The notes under the pieces are model-generated. The model ran no database searches. It was given only the letters and a program-made list of their open reading frames with translations, and was not told where the DNA came from. Shown piece after piece: positions 52,412-62,259 of a stretch of 64,000 nucleotides of DNA (position 1 is its first letter; each line of letters begins with the position of its first letter). The translations under genes and the position numbers were made by a program. The stretch spans positions 1 through 64,000 of the forward strand of contig JAOULS010000001.1 in assembly GCA_029881895.1 (NCBI GenBank), given 5' to 3'. Origin of the DNA: Cyclobacteriaceae bacterium. GTDB lineage: Bacteria > Bacteroidota > Bacteroidia > Cytophagales > Cyclobacteriaceae.

Positions 52412-53038
52412 ATGGTATTAGTAGGTAAAAAAGCTCCTGATTTTACAGCACAAGCTGTAATCAATGGAGGGGAGATTGTAAGTGAGTTCTCATTAAGTGA
52501 TTACAAAGGTAAATATGTAGTGTTATTCTTCTACCCTAAAGATTTTACTTTTGTATGTCCATCTGAGTTATTTGCATTTCAAGAAGCGTTAGCTGAATTT
52601 GAATCAAAAAATGTACAAATAATTGCTGTTTCAACAGACACAGAACAATCACACTGGGGCTGGTTGCAAATGGAAAAAAATAAAGGGGGAATAAAAGGGA
52701 TAACCTATCCTCTAGTAGCTGATACAAATAAAACTATTTCTGCAAATTACGATGTGTTACAAGGAGAATGGGATTACAATGAAGAGGGAGAAATGATTTC
52801 CACAGGAACTTTAGTTCCATTTAGAGGATTATTTTTAATAGACAAAGAAGGAATTGTGAAGCATCAATTAGTAAATGTTGAACCAATAGGTAGAAATGTT
52901 GAAGATACGATGAGAGTTGTAGATGCATTACAATTTCATGAAGAGCATGGTGATGTTTGCCCTGCAAATTGGTCGAAAGGAAAAGAAGGCATGAAAGAAA
53001 CCCATGAAGGGGTAGCTGAATACCTTTCAAATCATTAA
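52412..53038 (+). CDS. Typical 2-Cys peroxiredoxin (AhpC/Prx1 type)
   Basis: 208 residues. Peroxidatic Cys49 in DFTFVCPSELFAF (Ser51 in place of the usual Thr of the PxxxT/SxxC motif) and resolving Cys183 in GDVCPANWSKG; both are needed for the intersubunit disulfide. Reduces hydrogen and alkyl peroxides. No ahpF follows, so it probably uses thioredoxin. Single gene with its own promoter and terminator. Confidence 0.95.
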   Translation: MVLVGKKAPDFTAQAVINGGEIVSEFSLSDYKGKYVVLFFYPKDFTFVCPSELFAFQEALAEFESKNVQIIAVSTDTEQSHWGWLQMEKNKGGIKGITYPLVADTNKTISANYDVLQGEWDYNEEGEMISTGTLVPFRGLFLIDKEGIVKHQLVNVEPIGRNVEDTMRVVDALQFHEEHGDVCPANWSKGKEGMKETHEGVAEYLSNH

Positions 53039-53066
53039 GACTGAGTGATTTATAATATTTCACTTC

Positions 53067-53096
53067 AACCCTGACCTAATCGTCAGGGTTTTTTTT
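53067..53096 (+). terminator. Terminator of the peroxiredoxin gene
   Basis: Stem aaccctgac/gtcagggtt (53067-53075 / 53082-53090), loop ctaatc, T-run to 53096. Its T-run merges into the next gene's -7 box. Confidence 0.92.
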
Positions 53097-53103
53097 ATTT
53101 TTG
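53096..53103 (+). promoter_or_regulatory. Promoter -7 box of waaA-rsgA
   Basis: TATTTTTG, an exact consensus match, begins at the last T of the preceding terminator and is only 12 bases before ATG 53116. The -33 region would fall inside the terminator stem and lacks a clear TTG. Confidence 0.45.
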
Positions 53104-53115
53104 CAGATACTATTT

Positions 53116-54351
53116 ATGAAACTTATTATATATAATTTTTTCATTTGGTTCTATAAGTTTGGTACTTATATGATTGCTCCCTTCAATGATAAAGCGAGTT
53201 ATTTCGTATTGGGTCGTAAAAATTTATTGAAAAAAGTTCAAAATGAACTTATTAAAAATGCCCCTATCATCTGGTTTCATTGTGCTTCCTTAGGTGAGTT
53301 TGAGCAAGGAAGACCAATCATGGAATTATTAAAAGACCGGTATCCAAATCACAAGATACTCCTTTCTTTTTTCTCACCATCAGGTTATGAAGTAAGTAAA
53401 AATTATGCGCATGCTGATTACATCTATTACTTACCACTAGATACTGAAAACAATGCGAAGGAATGGTTAGATATTATAAATCCAAAAGCGGTTTTTTTTA
53501 TTAAATACGAGTTTTGGCATCATTATGCTACTGAAATTCATCAACGCAATATCCCTCTTTTTTCCGTCTCATGTATCTTTAGAGAAAATCAGATTTTCTT
53601 TAAATCGTATGGCGATTTTAATAGAGACATTCTCAATAAATTCACTCATTTTTTTGTTCAGGACAAAGAGTCTCAACTTCTCCTCGAAGGTATTGATATA
53701 AAAAATACGACAATTTCTGGAGACACACGTTTTGATAGAGTGAACACAATCCGACAACAAACAAAAGAAAAATATGATATTGTAGAAGCTTTTAAAAATA
53801 ACAAAAGAGTATTTGTAATTGGAAGCAGTTGGCCGGAAGACATGGATGTTCTTTCTGCATTTATTAATCAAAACGAACAAGATATAAAATTTATTATTGC
53901 CCCACATGAAGTATATGAAATGGCAATAAAAAACATCGAAAAACAAATAGAAAAAAAATGCATTCGTTTTTCAGATGCTACTGTAAGTAATGCTGAACAA
54001 TTTAACGTACTTATTATCGATAATATGGGAATGCTTTCTTCTTTATATCAATATGGAGAGTATGCTTATGTAGGTGGCGCATTCGGTAAGGGGCTGCATA
54101 ACATTTTAGAAGCGGCTACATTTGGTTTACCTGTGTTTTTCGGAAATAAAAATTTTACCAAATATAAAGAAGCACGAGACCTAATACAATTAGGTGGTGC
54201 TTACAGCATATCCGACTATCATGACTTAATACAAAAATTTACTCACTTAAATTTTGATATCGCCTCTACAACAGCGGAATCGTATGTGCAAGGAAACACA
54301 GGAGCTACTAAGAAAATATTAGACCACTGTGAAAAGTATATTTCACAATGA
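53116..54351 (+). CDS. waaA: 3-deoxy-D-manno-octulosonic acid (Kdo) transferase
   Basis: 411 residues from ATG 53116 (MKLIIYNFFIWFYKFGTYMI); an upstream in-frame TTG overlaps the -7 box and is unlikely. A membrane-associated N-terminus, then a GT-B fold: GRKNLLKKVQ, WFHCASLGEFEQGRPIMELL (catalytic glutamate region), FIKYEFWHHYATEI, and donor-side GAFGKGLHNILEAATFGLPV. Adds Kdo to the lipid A precursor, so the cell has a lipopolysaccharide outer membrane. 4-base overlap with rsgA. Confidence 0.95.
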   Translation: MKLIIYNFFIWFYKFGTYMIAPFNDKASYFVLGRKNLLKKVQNELIKNAPIIWFHCASLGEFEQGRPIMELLKDRYPNHKILLSFFSPSGYEVSKNYAHADYIYYLPLDTENNAKEWLDIINPKAVFFIKYEFWHHYATEIHQRNIPLFSVSCIFRENQIFFKSYGDFNRDILNKFTHFFVQDKESQLLLEGIDIKNTTISGDTRFDRVNTIRQQTKEKYDIVEAFKNNKRVFVIGSSWPEDMDVLSAFINQNEQDIKFIIAPHEVYEMAIKNIEKQIEKKCIRFSDATVSNAEQFNVLIIDNMGMLSSLYQYGEYAYVGGAFGKGLHNILEAATFGLPVFFGNKNFTKYKEARDLIQLGGAYSISDYHDLIQKFTHLNFDIASTTAESYVQGNTGATKKILDHCEKYISQ

Positions 54352-55271
54352 AAGGTCTTGTATTAAAATCTACAGGATCATGGTATGAAGTACTACACCT
54401 AGATACTACTTATTTATGCCGAACGAGAGGTAAATTAAAGTTAAAAGGATATAAAACTACGAACCCTATTGCTGTCGGTGACTATGTGGAATTCACAATC
54501 GAAGATATTACAGATGAACAAACTGGGGTAATTACTACTATTTCCCCTCGCAAGAATTACATTATACGCAAATCAATCCATAAAAAAGGACATAGCCACA
54601 TCATTGCAGCTAATGTCGACCAAGCGATTATTATTGCCACACTAGCTTTTCCTCGCACCTCGTTAGGGTTTATAGATCGATTTACTGTGGCAGCTGAATC
54701 TTTTCGGATTCCAGTTACAATTGTTTTCAACAAAATGGATACACTTGAAGATGATGGATTAGCCTATACCGATGAACTCATAAATTTATATGAAAGCATA
54801 GGTTTTAAATGCTTGAAAATATCAGCTTTCGAACAAGATGACATCACTCTATTCGACAAGCTTCTACGTGACAAAATATCATTAATAGCAGGTCATTCAG
54901 GTGTAGGGAAGTCCACAATAATTAATGCGCTTAACCCTGAGATTGGCCAAAAAATAGGAAAAGTTTCTCTATCGGTAGAAAAAGGGACACATACCACAAC
55001 CTTTGCACAAATGTTCCCTTTACATAATGAAACATTTATCATAGATACCCCTGGCATAAAAGAATATGGCTTAGTAGAAATAGAAGAACAGGAACTTTCT
55101 GATTATTTCCCTGAAATGAGAGCGTTGATTGGCCAATGTAAATTTCATAATTGTAGCCACACTCATGAACCTGGTTGTGCTATAGTAGAAGCTACTAACA
55201 CAAATAAAATAGCTGCGAGTCGGTATCACAGCTATTTGAGTATGTTAGAAGACGATGATAATAGAAGATAA
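54348..55271 (+). CDS. rsgA: Ribosome small-subunit biogenesis GTPase RsgA
   Basis: 307 residues. OB fold (about 1-65), then a circularly permuted GTPase: G4 FNKMD, G5 near LKISAFE, G1 AGHSGVGKST (GHSGVGKS at 182-189), G3 DTPGIKEYGL. The C-terminal zinc finger is CKFHNCSHTHEPGC, spacing C-x4-C-x-H-x5-C. Assists 30S maturation. Start overlaps waaA by 4 bases. Confidence 0.97.
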   Translation: MKGLVLKSTGSWYEVLHLDTTYLCRTRGKLKLKGYKTTNPIAVGDYVEFTIEDITDEQTGVITTISPRKNYIIRKSIHKKGHSHIIAANVDQAIIIATLAFPRTSLGFIDRFTVAAESFRIPVTIVFNKMDTLEDDGLAYTDELINLYESIGFKCLKISAFEQDDITLFDKLLRDKISLIAGHSGVGKSTIINALNPEIGQKIGKVSLSVEKGTHTTTFAQMFPLHNETFIIDTPGIKEYGLVEIEEQELSDYFPEMRALIGQCKFHNCSHTHEPGCAIVEATNTNKIAASRYHSYLSMLEDDDNRR

Positions 55272-55374
55272 AGAAAATGAATATTTATTTGTTGAACTGT
55301 TTACTTCTTTGACTTAAGTTTGTTTTTACTTGTACGTTTCGATTCAAAAGATACATGTTATGTTTTCAAACAAA

Positions 55375-55926
55375 TCAACTCTTCAACAATTTCTCTACCT
55401 TAAGTATTCCTGCCACGCTAATTGAATCTGTAATTTTATTTTCCATCACCATTTCTACGACATCGCTAAAAGGTAGCTTCCAAAGTTTTAAATCTGACTC
55501 AGATTCTTCAAGTTCTCTTTCTCCGAACTCTAATTCTCTAGCCAAAAAAACAAACCCTTGTTCATCGGTTATAGAATTAGAAGTATGTATTCTCATAATA
55601 TTCTCCCACTTACTTGCGGTAATACCGGTTTCTTCTTTTAATTCACTTTTGGCGGCATCCAAAATATCATTTTCAATCGGTCCTCCTCCCATAGGTATTT
55701 CCCACGAATATTCATCGAGGGGGTAGCGATATTGACCAACCAGCCAAGTATTCATGTTATTATCAAGAGGGATAATGCCAACGGCTGTGTTTTTAAAACT
55801 CACCTTACCATATATCCCTCTTCCTCCACCAGGGTTTATTACTTCATGTTCATGAATAGTTATCCAAGGATTATCATATATTTCCTTACTCGATAATTTT
55901 TGCCATGGATTTTCTACTTCATTCAT
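55375..55926 (-). CDS. NUDIX hydrolase, ADP-ribose pyrophosphatase-like
   Basis: 183 residues. The Nudix box reads GGGPIENDILDAAKSELKEE followed by TGI. The metal-binding glutamates of the ELxEE part are intact, but the usual first Glu is Asn and the Arg before the first catalytic Glu is Ser. The WEIPMGGGP lead-in and EEQG-like surroundings fit ADP-sugar hydrolases. It is 3 bases downstream of the VPS10-like gene on the same strand. Convergent with rsgA. Confidence 0.85.
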   Translation of the reverse strand: MNEVENPWQKLSSKEIYDNPWITIHEHEVINPGGGRGIYGKVSFKNTAVGIIPLDNNMNTWLVGQYRYPLDEYSWEIPMGGGPIENDILDAAKSELKEETGITASKWENIMRIHTSNSITDEQGFVFLARELEFGERELEESESDLKLWKLPFSDVVEMVMENKITDSISVAGILKVEKLLKS

Positions 55927-55929
55927 TTA

Positions 55930-58900
55930 TCAGTTTTCTTTTAAAATTACAGCATCAATTGATTTTTCTCTTACTAAATTATTAAACATTGAAATATCTT
56001 CTTTTAGTATTTTATCAAGTGCTGAAAGTTGATCGTCAATTAAACCCGAAACTTCTTTCAAAAAAGCTACTGCCTGGTCGGTAGGTTTATAATCTCCCAT
56101 CGCCATTAATGAATTTAAGTGCCCTAATTTATTATTTAATCTCACAGGATAATTTAATGGGTCTTGGCGGCTCTGGTTTTTAGTTTGATATAACTCCTCT
56201 TCAATAACCTTCATTTTATTTAAGATGTATTTAGAAGTGTCCATTACATCTTCCATATTTTCAAATGATTTCACCCTTTCTGTAACTAAGTTTATCTGAT
56301 TTCTAGCCTCTCTTATTTTTTTTACTGCCAGATTCGTTTCGCTAAGTTTTCCTTTCACTGTCATCAAAAAGTCAAACTGTTCTTTCAATTCAGCATCAGT
56401 AGATGATGATCGTGGATCTTTCTCAATTTCGAATTCCGTTTCAACACTATTCTCTTTAGACGTTAACTTCGCCAAGTACGTTCCTGGCAAGGCTTTTGGT
56501 CCATCCAAAGATGCCCACCACAAAATCATTCCTTTAAACGACTCTGCTCCCTGATATCTCATGTTCCATGAAAACTGGTTTAGTCCCTCTTTCAAGTCTT
56601 TTAGCTCTCCTTCGTTTTTGTCTTTGTCAGGATGGGTAGAAAACATTCTGATTAATTCACCTGATTTTTCATAAAACCCAAAAGTTACCGTATCATTTTT
56701 CTCAGGCTTGTTCTTTAAATAGAAATAAGTCAACACTCCTCCTGGATGATTTTTTCCATTGTATTTACTTTCCTCTCTACTTCCTCCCGACATACGGTAT
56801 GAAGGCATTGGTTTAAAAAGAGATATCTCTCCTAAACTGTTACTATTCAGTTGATGAAAAACAGTTAAGTCATCCAACATCCAAAAACTCCTTCCTTGAG
56901 TTGCAGCAATTAAATTATTGTTTTTTATGGCTAAGTCTGTAATAGGCACCACAGGCAAGTTCATTTGAAGTGGTTGCCAGCTTGCCCCATCGTCAAAAGA
57001 CATATACATCCCTCCTTCAGTACCTGCATATAGTAACCCTTTACGGTTAGGATCTGCTCTAACTACTCTGGTAAAATAATTATTGTCAATACCATTAGTA
57101 ATTTTAGTCCATGTTTTACCATAGTCTTTGGTTTTGTATAAATAAGGGGTAAAGTCTCCCAATTTGTATCGTGTTCCAGCAATGTAAGCACCACCTTTCA
57201 CAAAAGGGTCCGCTTCAATAGAGTTAATCATCATCCACTCAGGCATGCCAACTGGTGTTACATTACTCCAGTTTTCACCACCGTCACGCGTTACGTGTAC
57301 CAGACCATCATCTGACCCTGTCCAAATTAATCCTTCTTCGTATGGTGATTCAATAGCTGCAAAAATGGTACAATAATATTCTACACTCGTATTATCTTGC
57401 GTAATGGGACCACCCGAAGATTTAAGTTTTGAGGGGTCATTTCTTGTTAAATCAGGACTAATAATTTTCCACGATTGACCTTCATCCTCTGTTACATGCA
57501 AATGATTCGAACTGGTGTATAATCTTTTTTGGTTATGAGGCGAGAAAAATATTGGAAAGTTCCATTGAAAACGGTATTTCATTCCTTCGGCACCATGCCC
57601 CATCGGATTGTCTGGCCATACATTAATCGCTCGAATCTCTCCCGTTTTGTGATTCACTCTCGTTAAAAACCCATCATAACTACCTCCATAAACCACATCA
57701 TTATCCGTTGGATCTACCGCAATATGAGCACTTTCACCTCCAGCAGTAGGTTCCCAATCACTTTCTGTAATAGATCCTCCGTTGGTTCTGTGAGCTATTC
57801 TCACTGTAGAGTTATCTTGTTGAGCTCCATAAATTCGATAAGGGAAATGGTTATCCGTAGTTACTCTGTAAAATTGTGCCGTAGGCTGATTGTGATAGGT
57901 TGTCCAGTTTTCGCCTGCATCAAAAGACACTTGAGCACCACCATCATCTCCAATAATCATACGCTCTCCATCTTCAGGTGCTATCCATAAATCATGGTGA
58001 TCGCCATGAGGAGCATTATATGCTTCAAATGTTTTACCTCCATCTTTCGAACGGTGATACCTCACATTCATCACATACACTTTGTCTTCGTCTTGTGTGT
58101 CAGCATAAATCCGAGTGTAATACCAAGCACGTTGTCGTAAACTTCTACTTTCATTCACTTTTTCCCATGTTTTTCCTGCATCTTCAGATCGAAAAACGCC
58201 TCCTTTTTCATTTTCAACGATCATCCAGACACGATCAGAATTAACAGGAGATACAGTTACCCCTGAAATCCCCCATACCCCTTCGGGCAATCCTTCATTG
58301 GCAGAAATATTTGCCCAATTTTCACCATCGTCTGTACTTTTCCATAATGCTGAGCCATCACCACCACTATCTAAACTATAAGGTGTTCTTCTTACCCGCC
58401 AAGTTGAGGCGTACAACACTCTAGGGTTATTAGGGTCAAAAGTCAAATCAACTGCACCTGCATCTTTATTTGCAAACAACTTTCTTTCCCATGTTTTCCC
58501 TCCATCTATGGATTTATAAACACCACGTTCATCACTCGATTTGTATAAATCTCCTAATACTGCTGCATAAACTATATCTGGATTTTTAGGGTGAATTTTT
58601 ATACGAGGAATATGTTTAGAATTTAACAAGCCAATCGACTCCCATGTTTTTCCTGCATCAACCGATTTCCACATTCCATACCCTGATGATACGTTTCCTC
58701 TAACGGTCACTTCTCCTCCTCCAACATATATCACATTATTATCCCATTCACTAACAGCAATAGCACCAATAGACCCTCCAAAAAATCCATCTGAAATATT
58801 TTCCCAGCTATTTCCTGCATCAGTAGTACGCCACACACCACCTCCAGTAGTCCCCATATAATAAAGATTTGGCTTATCCTTCACTCCCGTTACGGCAGCG

Positions 58901-59070
58901 GATCTACCCCCTCGGAATGGCCCTATATTTCTCCATTGCATTCCTTCATAAAATGCTTTATTATAATTTACTTTTTGAGGAGTTTCGTTTTTCCCTTTCC
59001 GCTGTGCCGATGATGGTGTAATCAAGACAACCATTAAGAGCAAAGCCACAATTGATACTACATTTTTCAT
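55930..59070 (-). CDS. Secreted VPS10/BNR-repeat beta-propeller protein
   Basis: 1046 residues with a signal peptide (VSIVALLLMVVLITPSSAQ). About eleven Asp-box (SxDxGxTW) turns occur between residues 80 and 700, for example TTDAGNSWENI, SVDAGKTWESI, STDDGENWANI, SEDAGKTWEKV and TKDYGKTWTKI, giving a large double beta-propeller like sortilin or sialidase-type exo-enzymes. A beta domain and a helical C-terminal tail follow (about 760-1046). No sialidase Arg triad was identified, so an enzyme role is not claimed. Common in marine Bacteroidota. Confidence 0.9.
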   Translation of the reverse strand: MKNVVSIVALLLMVVLITPSSAQRKGKNETPQKVNYNKAFYEGMQWRNIGPFRGGRSAAVTGVKDKPNLYYMGTTGGGVWRTTDAGNSWENISDGFFGGSIGAIAVSEWDNNVIYVGGGEVTVRGNVSSGYGMWKSVDAGKTWESIGLLNSKHIPRIKIHPKNPDIVYAAVLGDLYKSSDERGVYKSIDGGKTWERKLFANKDAGAVDLTFDPNNPRVLYASTWRVRRTPYSLDSGGDGSALWKSTDDGENWANISANEGLPEGVWGISGVTVSPVNSDRVWMIVENEKGGVFRSEDAGKTWEKVNESRSLRQRAWYYTRIYADTQDEDKVYVMNVRYHRSKDGGKTFEAYNAPHGDHHDLWIAPEDGERMIIGDDGGAQVSFDAGENWTTYHNQPTAQFYRVTTDNHFPYRIYGAQQDNSTVRIAHRTNGGSITESDWEPTAGGESAHIAVDPTDNDVVYGGSYDGFLTRVNHKTGEIRAINVWPDNPMGHGAEGMKYRFQWNFPIFFSPHNQKRLYTSSNHLHVTEDEGQSWKIISPDLTRNDPSKLKSSGGPITQDNTSVEYYCTIFAAIESPYEEGLIWTGSDDGLVHVTRDGGENWSNVTPVGMPEWMMINSIEADPFVKGGAYIAGTRYKLGDFTPYLYKTKDYGKTWTKITNGIDNNYFTRVVRADPNRKGLLYAGTEGGMYMSFDDGASWQPLQMNLPVVPITDLAIKNNNLIAATQGRSFWMLDDLTVFHQLNSNSLGEISLFKPMPSYRMSGGSREESKYNGKNHPGGVLTYFYLKNKPEKNDTVTFGFYEKSGELIRMFSTHPDKDKNEGELKDLKEGLNQFSWNMRYQGAESFKGMILWWASLDGPKALPGTYLAKLTSKENSVETEFEIEKDPRSSSTDAELKEQFDFLMTVKGKLSETNLAVKKIREARNQINLVTERVKSFENMEDVMDTSKYILNKMKVIEEELYQTKNQSRQDPLNYPVRLNNKLGHLNSLMAMGDYKPTDQAVAFLKEVSGLIDDQLSALDKILKEDISMFNNLVREKSIDAVILKEN

Positions 59071-59145
59071 GATTATGATACGTTTACTATTTGAAATTGA
59101 AACAATTTACCATTTTTGTTTCGAATAAATAATTTTAATGAAAAT

Positions 59146-59598
59146 ATGATTGCAGTATTACAACGTGTTACAAAAGCTTCGGTAAGAATAGAAGAAGCGA
59201 TCTATGGATCAATTGATAAAGGAATCTTGGTGCTACTAGGTATTGAAGAAGCTGATAACCAAGAAGATATTGACTGGCTTGTAAAAAAAATCATCAACTT
59301 AAGGATTTTTAACGATGAAAATGAAGTGATGAATATTAATATAAAAGATGATGGAGGAGATTTATTAGTCATTAGTCAATTCACACTTCATGCAAGCACT
59401 AAAAAAGGCAACAGACCTTCCTATATAAAAGCGGCAAAACCTGACATTGCTATTCCTCTCTACCAAGAATTTATCAGCATAGCTGAATCTCAATTAGGCA
59501 AAACCATACAAACTGGGCAATTTGGTGCTGACATGAAAATAAATTTGGTCAATGATGGACCCGTTACTATAATTATTGATACGAAGGATAAAAAATAA
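59146..59598 (+). CDS. dtd: D-aminoacyl-tRNA deacylase
   Basis: 150 residues from ATG 59146 (MIAVLQRVTKASVRIEE), the standard start. The active-site SQFTLHAS and cross-subunit NDGPVTIIID (Gly-Pro) motifs are intact. Frees tRNA from wrongly attached D-amino acids. Divergent from the VPS10-like gene and 25 bases before the MazG-type gene. Confidence 0.96.
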   Translation: MIAVLQRVTKASVRIEEAIYGSIDKGILVLLGIEEADNQEDIDWLVKKIINLRIFNDENEVMNINIKDDGGDLLVISQFTLHASTKKGNRPSYIKAAKPDIAIPLYQEFISIAESQLGKTIQTGQFGADMKINLVNDGPVTIIIDTKDKK

Positions 59599-59623
59599 TA
59601 ACACACAAAAATCACTATTGATA

Positions 59624-59950
59624 ATGACACTGCAAGAGGCACAACAAAAAGTTGATGAATGGATAAAGCAATACGGAGTTCGCTACTTTAACGAGCTAAC
59701 CAACATGGCGCAACTTACCGAAGAAGTAGGAGAAGTAGCTCGAATTATTTCTCGCAAATACGGGGAACAATCAGAAAAAGAATCCGATAAAAACAAAGAC
59801 CTAGCTGATGAACTAGCTGATGTACTATGGGTACTTATTTGTATAGCAAATCAAACTAACGTTGATTTAACAACGGCCTTCGAGAAGAATATAGAGAAGA
59901 AAACAAAACGTGATCACTCAAGGCATAAAGACAATAAAAAAATAAATTAA
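59624..59950 (+). CDS. MazG-type nucleotide pyrophosphohydrolase
   Basis: 108 residues from ATG 59624 (MTLQEAQQKVDEWIKQYG). All-alpha NTP hydrolase with the metal-binding pattern LTEEVGEVARI (ExxE) and DLADELADVLWVL (ExxD). Probably removes noncanonical nucleoside triphosphates. Co-directional with dtd, together a small quality-control unit. Confidence 0.92.
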   Translation: MTLQEAQQKVDEWIKQYGVRYFNELTNMAQLTEEVGEVARIISRKYGEQSEKESDKNKDLADELADVLWVLICIANQTNVDLTTAFEKNIEKKTKRDHSRHKDNKKIN

Positions 59951-59973
59951 TCATTTACATTAAAAAAAAGATC

Positions 59974-60678
59974 TTATTTAACCACAATACTATCGCCATC
60001 AAGTTCAGGTACTATATCATACTGATTGGGAGTTAAACAAAATTCAATATCTTTTATTATTCCTAATTTAGCTAAGCGATTAACATGTGATGAATTTTTC
60101 AAATACCCCATCACGTCATCTTTTGCATCCCGATAAACCGCTCTTGCAACAACAGATGCATCACATTCAACCAAAAAATCTTCCAAAAGTAATTCAATCA
60201 ATGCACCTGCGAATAACGTATCCTCCAAATTCACCTTCCCTTTCCATCCAGCACAAAACACCACTACATCTTTATCTTGATTCTGAAGAAATTTAGCTGT
60301 AGCCTCTAAATTTATCATCGCTCCAATAATGATTTTTGAAGCTTTTTCTGATAATTTAATTGCCAATGTTCCATTGGTAGTAGTTAAAGCAAGGTTTTCA
60401 CTAAAATATTTCTCGTTAAGAAATGAGAGTGGAGAATTTCCTAAATCAAATCCTTTAATAATATCTCCTCCCCTTTCACCAGCAATCAAATAACCATTAT
60501 TTTTCATTGCTTCACAAGCCGACACATTTGAAAAAGTGCGTATTTGCTTTACTCCATTCGCTAAAGCAGTAACCATTGTAGAAGATGCTCTCAATACATC
60601 TACAATTACAACCACTTTATTTTTTAGCTCATACAAAGGGATTAATTCGGGACTTAAACAAACTTCTATTTTTTTCAT
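59974..60678 (-). CDS. comB: 2-phosphosulfolactate phosphatase family protein
   Basis: 234 residues. ComB-family marks: VVVIVDVLRASSTMVTALAN at the N-terminus, LIAGERGG, FDLGNSPLSF, LTTTNGTLAI (substrate phosphate region) and VVFCAGWKGKVNLEDTLFAG. In methanogens the enzyme acts in coenzyme M synthesis; bacterial relatives probably hydrolyse a related phospho-acid, and sulfolactate metabolism is only a possibility here. Single gene with its own -7 box. Confidence 0.9.
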   Translation of the reverse strand: MKKIEVCLSPELIPLYELKNKVVVIVDVLRASSTMVTALANGVKQIRTFSNVSACEAMKNNGYLIAGERGGDIIKGFDLGNSPLSFLNEKYFSENLALTTTNGTLAIKLSEKASKIIIGAMINLEATAKFLQNQDKDVVVFCAGWKGKVNLEDTLFAGALIELLLEDFLVECDASVVARAVYRDAKDDVMGYLKNSSHVNRLAKLGIIKDIEFCLTPNQYDIVPELDGDSIVVK

Positions 60679-60714
60679 AAGAATGTCTTCATTTCTTCAT
60701 TTATACATCAAGGA

Positions 60715-60722
60715 CAAAAATA
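60715..60722 (-). promoter_or_regulatory. Promoter -7 box of comB
   Basis: TATTTTTG on the minus strand, exact consensus, 37 bases upstream of the ATG. No good -33 TTG at the right distance. Confidence 0.45.
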
Positions 60723-60824
60723 CTAAATGATTTATGGTAATCTTAACGAATATTCAAATTCAAGCGTAATGAAACTACTTAACACCCCCTAACTCATTTG
60801 ATTTTTTTGAATAGAGCGAAAAAG

Positions 60825-61394
60825 TTATCTATAAAACCCTTTTGAAAGTATTAATTCTTCGACAACCTCTGGAACTAAATATTTAATAGACTGATTATTT
60901 TTTATGCATTTTCGAATAAATGTCGCTGAAATATCAATCATTGGTGAATTTACCATTTTTACTTGAGCATGATTATGAAGTTCCGTATAATGTGCATTAG
61001 GTCTTGGATATACATATAATTGATGATTCAATATTTGTTCATAATTCTTCCATTTATGAAAATGAGATAAATTATCCTCTCCAATTATTAGTTTGAATTC
61101 ATTTTTTGGATGTTTATCCATCAAATAGGCTAACGTATCTACGGTATAACTTGGCTGAGGCATGTGAAATTCGACATCACACACATCCATATTATAATCG
61201 TCAAAAATCGCCTGTCTTACTAAGTCAAGTCGGTCAAATTCAGGCAATAGTGTATTTCTTTTTTTAAATGGGTTTTGTGGAGAAACCACAAACCACACTT
61301 TATCGATATCAGTAGTTTCGGCCATAATATTGGCGATAATTAAATGCCCAATATGTATGGGATTAAAAGAACCAAAAAACAGACCTATTTTCAT
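60825..61394 (-). CDS. nadD: Nicotinate-nucleotide adenylyltransferase
   Basis: 189 residues. Nucleotidyltransferase fold with [20 protein letters not shown] (the HxGH motif is HIGH), PQNPFKK, and the C-terminal [10 protein letters not shown] (ISSTxIR-type motif). Makes deamido-NAD in NAD synthesis. Overlaps gmk by 4 bases; last gene of the sigma/anti-sigma operon. Confidence 0.96.
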   Translation of the reverse strand: MKIGLFFGSFNPIHIGHLIIANIMAETTDIDKVWFVVSPQNPFKKRNTLLPEFDRLDLVRQAIFDDYNMDVCDVEFHMPQPSYTVDTLAYLMDKHPKNEFKLIIGEDNLSHFHKWKNYEQILNHQLYVYPRPNAHYTELHNHAQVKMVNSPMIDISATFIRKCIKNNQSIKYLVPEVVEELILSKGFYR

Positions 61395-61963
61395 TTATTT
61401 ATAAAATCATCAACTAATCGTTCTGCTTCACTCAGCGATACATCTAAATTTTCATTTATCAACGATATATCGAATTGATCTTCAAACCCCATTTCAAACT
61501 TTGCTTTGTAAACCCTCCTTGACAAGCTTTCTTCAGATTCAGTACCCCTATCCGATAGCCTTTCTTTCAACACCTCCATGGAGGGTACTTTTACAAAAAT
61601 AGCCAAAGCATCATCACCAAAATATTCTTTTAAACTTAACCCTCCTTTTACATCTACATCAAATATTACTTGCTTTCCGCTATCCCAAATTCGTTGAATT
61701 TCAGACTTTAATGTACCGTAAAAATTTCCTTCATACACTTCTTCCCATTCAATAAATTCATTGTTTTCAATTTTCTCTCTAAACTCATCAGGGCTTAAAA
61801 AATAATAATCCTTACCATTCTCTTCTTTTCTTCCACGCTTATCTCGTGTGCATGCTGAAATAGAGAACCCAAGATTATTGCTATTCTTCAATAAATGGTG
61901 TACTATAGTTGTTTTTCCAGAACCAGAAGGAGCTGAAAAAATGATTACTTTTCCCTTTTGCAT
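61391..61963 (-). CDS. gmk: Guanylate kinase
   Basis: 190 residues. P-loop [19 protein letters not shown]-binding STACTRD-like [20 protein letters not shown], and [14 protein letters not shown]. Phosphorylates GMP to GDP. 5 bases after the anti-sigma gene, 4-base overlap with nadD. Confidence 0.97.
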   Translation of the reverse strand: MQKGKVIIFSAPSGSGKTTIVHHLLKNSNNLGFSISACTRDKRGRKEENGKDYYFLSPDEFREKIENNEFIEWEEVYEGNFYGTLKSEIQRIWDSGKQVIFDVDVKGGLSLKEYFGDDALAIFVKVPSMEVLKERLSDRGTESEESLSRRVYKAKFEMGFEDQFDISLINENLDVSLSEAERLVDDFINK

Positions 61964-61968
61964 AATAC

Positions 61969-62253
61969 TTAAATAGTAGGAGACTGGTTAATTTTTGTTT
62001 TAATAGACTCTAACAAATCGTTCGGAGCCATGTGGGTACATTTTTCTTGAAGCAACACTCTTATCGCTTTTTCTACTTCATATTCTTCATTACAAGGCAT
62101 ACAGTCTTCAATATGATTCTTTACATACACCTTTTGTTCGGAATTTGCCTCTCCATCTATTACTAACGTAAGTATTTCTATACATTTCTCCTTTTCAGGA
62201 CATTCTGCATTTTTTTTAAATTTTTTGATGAACTTTGATAGGAAGGAACTCAT
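61969..62253 (-). CDS. Soluble zinc-type anti-sigma factor
   Basis: 94 residues with the ZAS motif H47-x3-C51-x2-C54 ([10 protein letters not shown]) and further cysteines at 18, 24 and 72; Cys24 is spaced to be the fourth zinc ligand. There is no transmembrane helix, so unlike most anti-sigma factors it is cytoplasmic, as in the redox-sensing RsrA group. It lies 6 bases downstream of the ECF sigma gene it presumably inhibits. A role in sensing thiol stress is inference from the cysteines. Confidence 0.85.
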   Translation of the reverse strand: MSSFLSKFIKKFKKNAECPEKEKCIEILTLVIDGEANSEQKVYVKNHIEDCMPCNEEYEVEKAIRVLLQEKCTHMAPNDLLESIKTKINQSPTI

Positions 62254-62259
62254 ATTAAC

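Noticed and set aside
53569-53946. 125-codon minus-strand frame inside waaA
   Set aside because: Antisense to conserved glycosyltransferase motifs; low-complexity aromatic-rich product.
55375-55926. NUDIX gene as a pseudogene because of two altered Nudix-box positions
   Set aside because: The frame is intact, the metal-binding ELKEE is kept, and similar variants occur in functional ADP-ribose-type hydrolases.
55930-59070. Sialidase assignment for the Asp-box protein
   Set aside because: Asp boxes are structural, and no sialidase arginine triad or RIP motif was identified.
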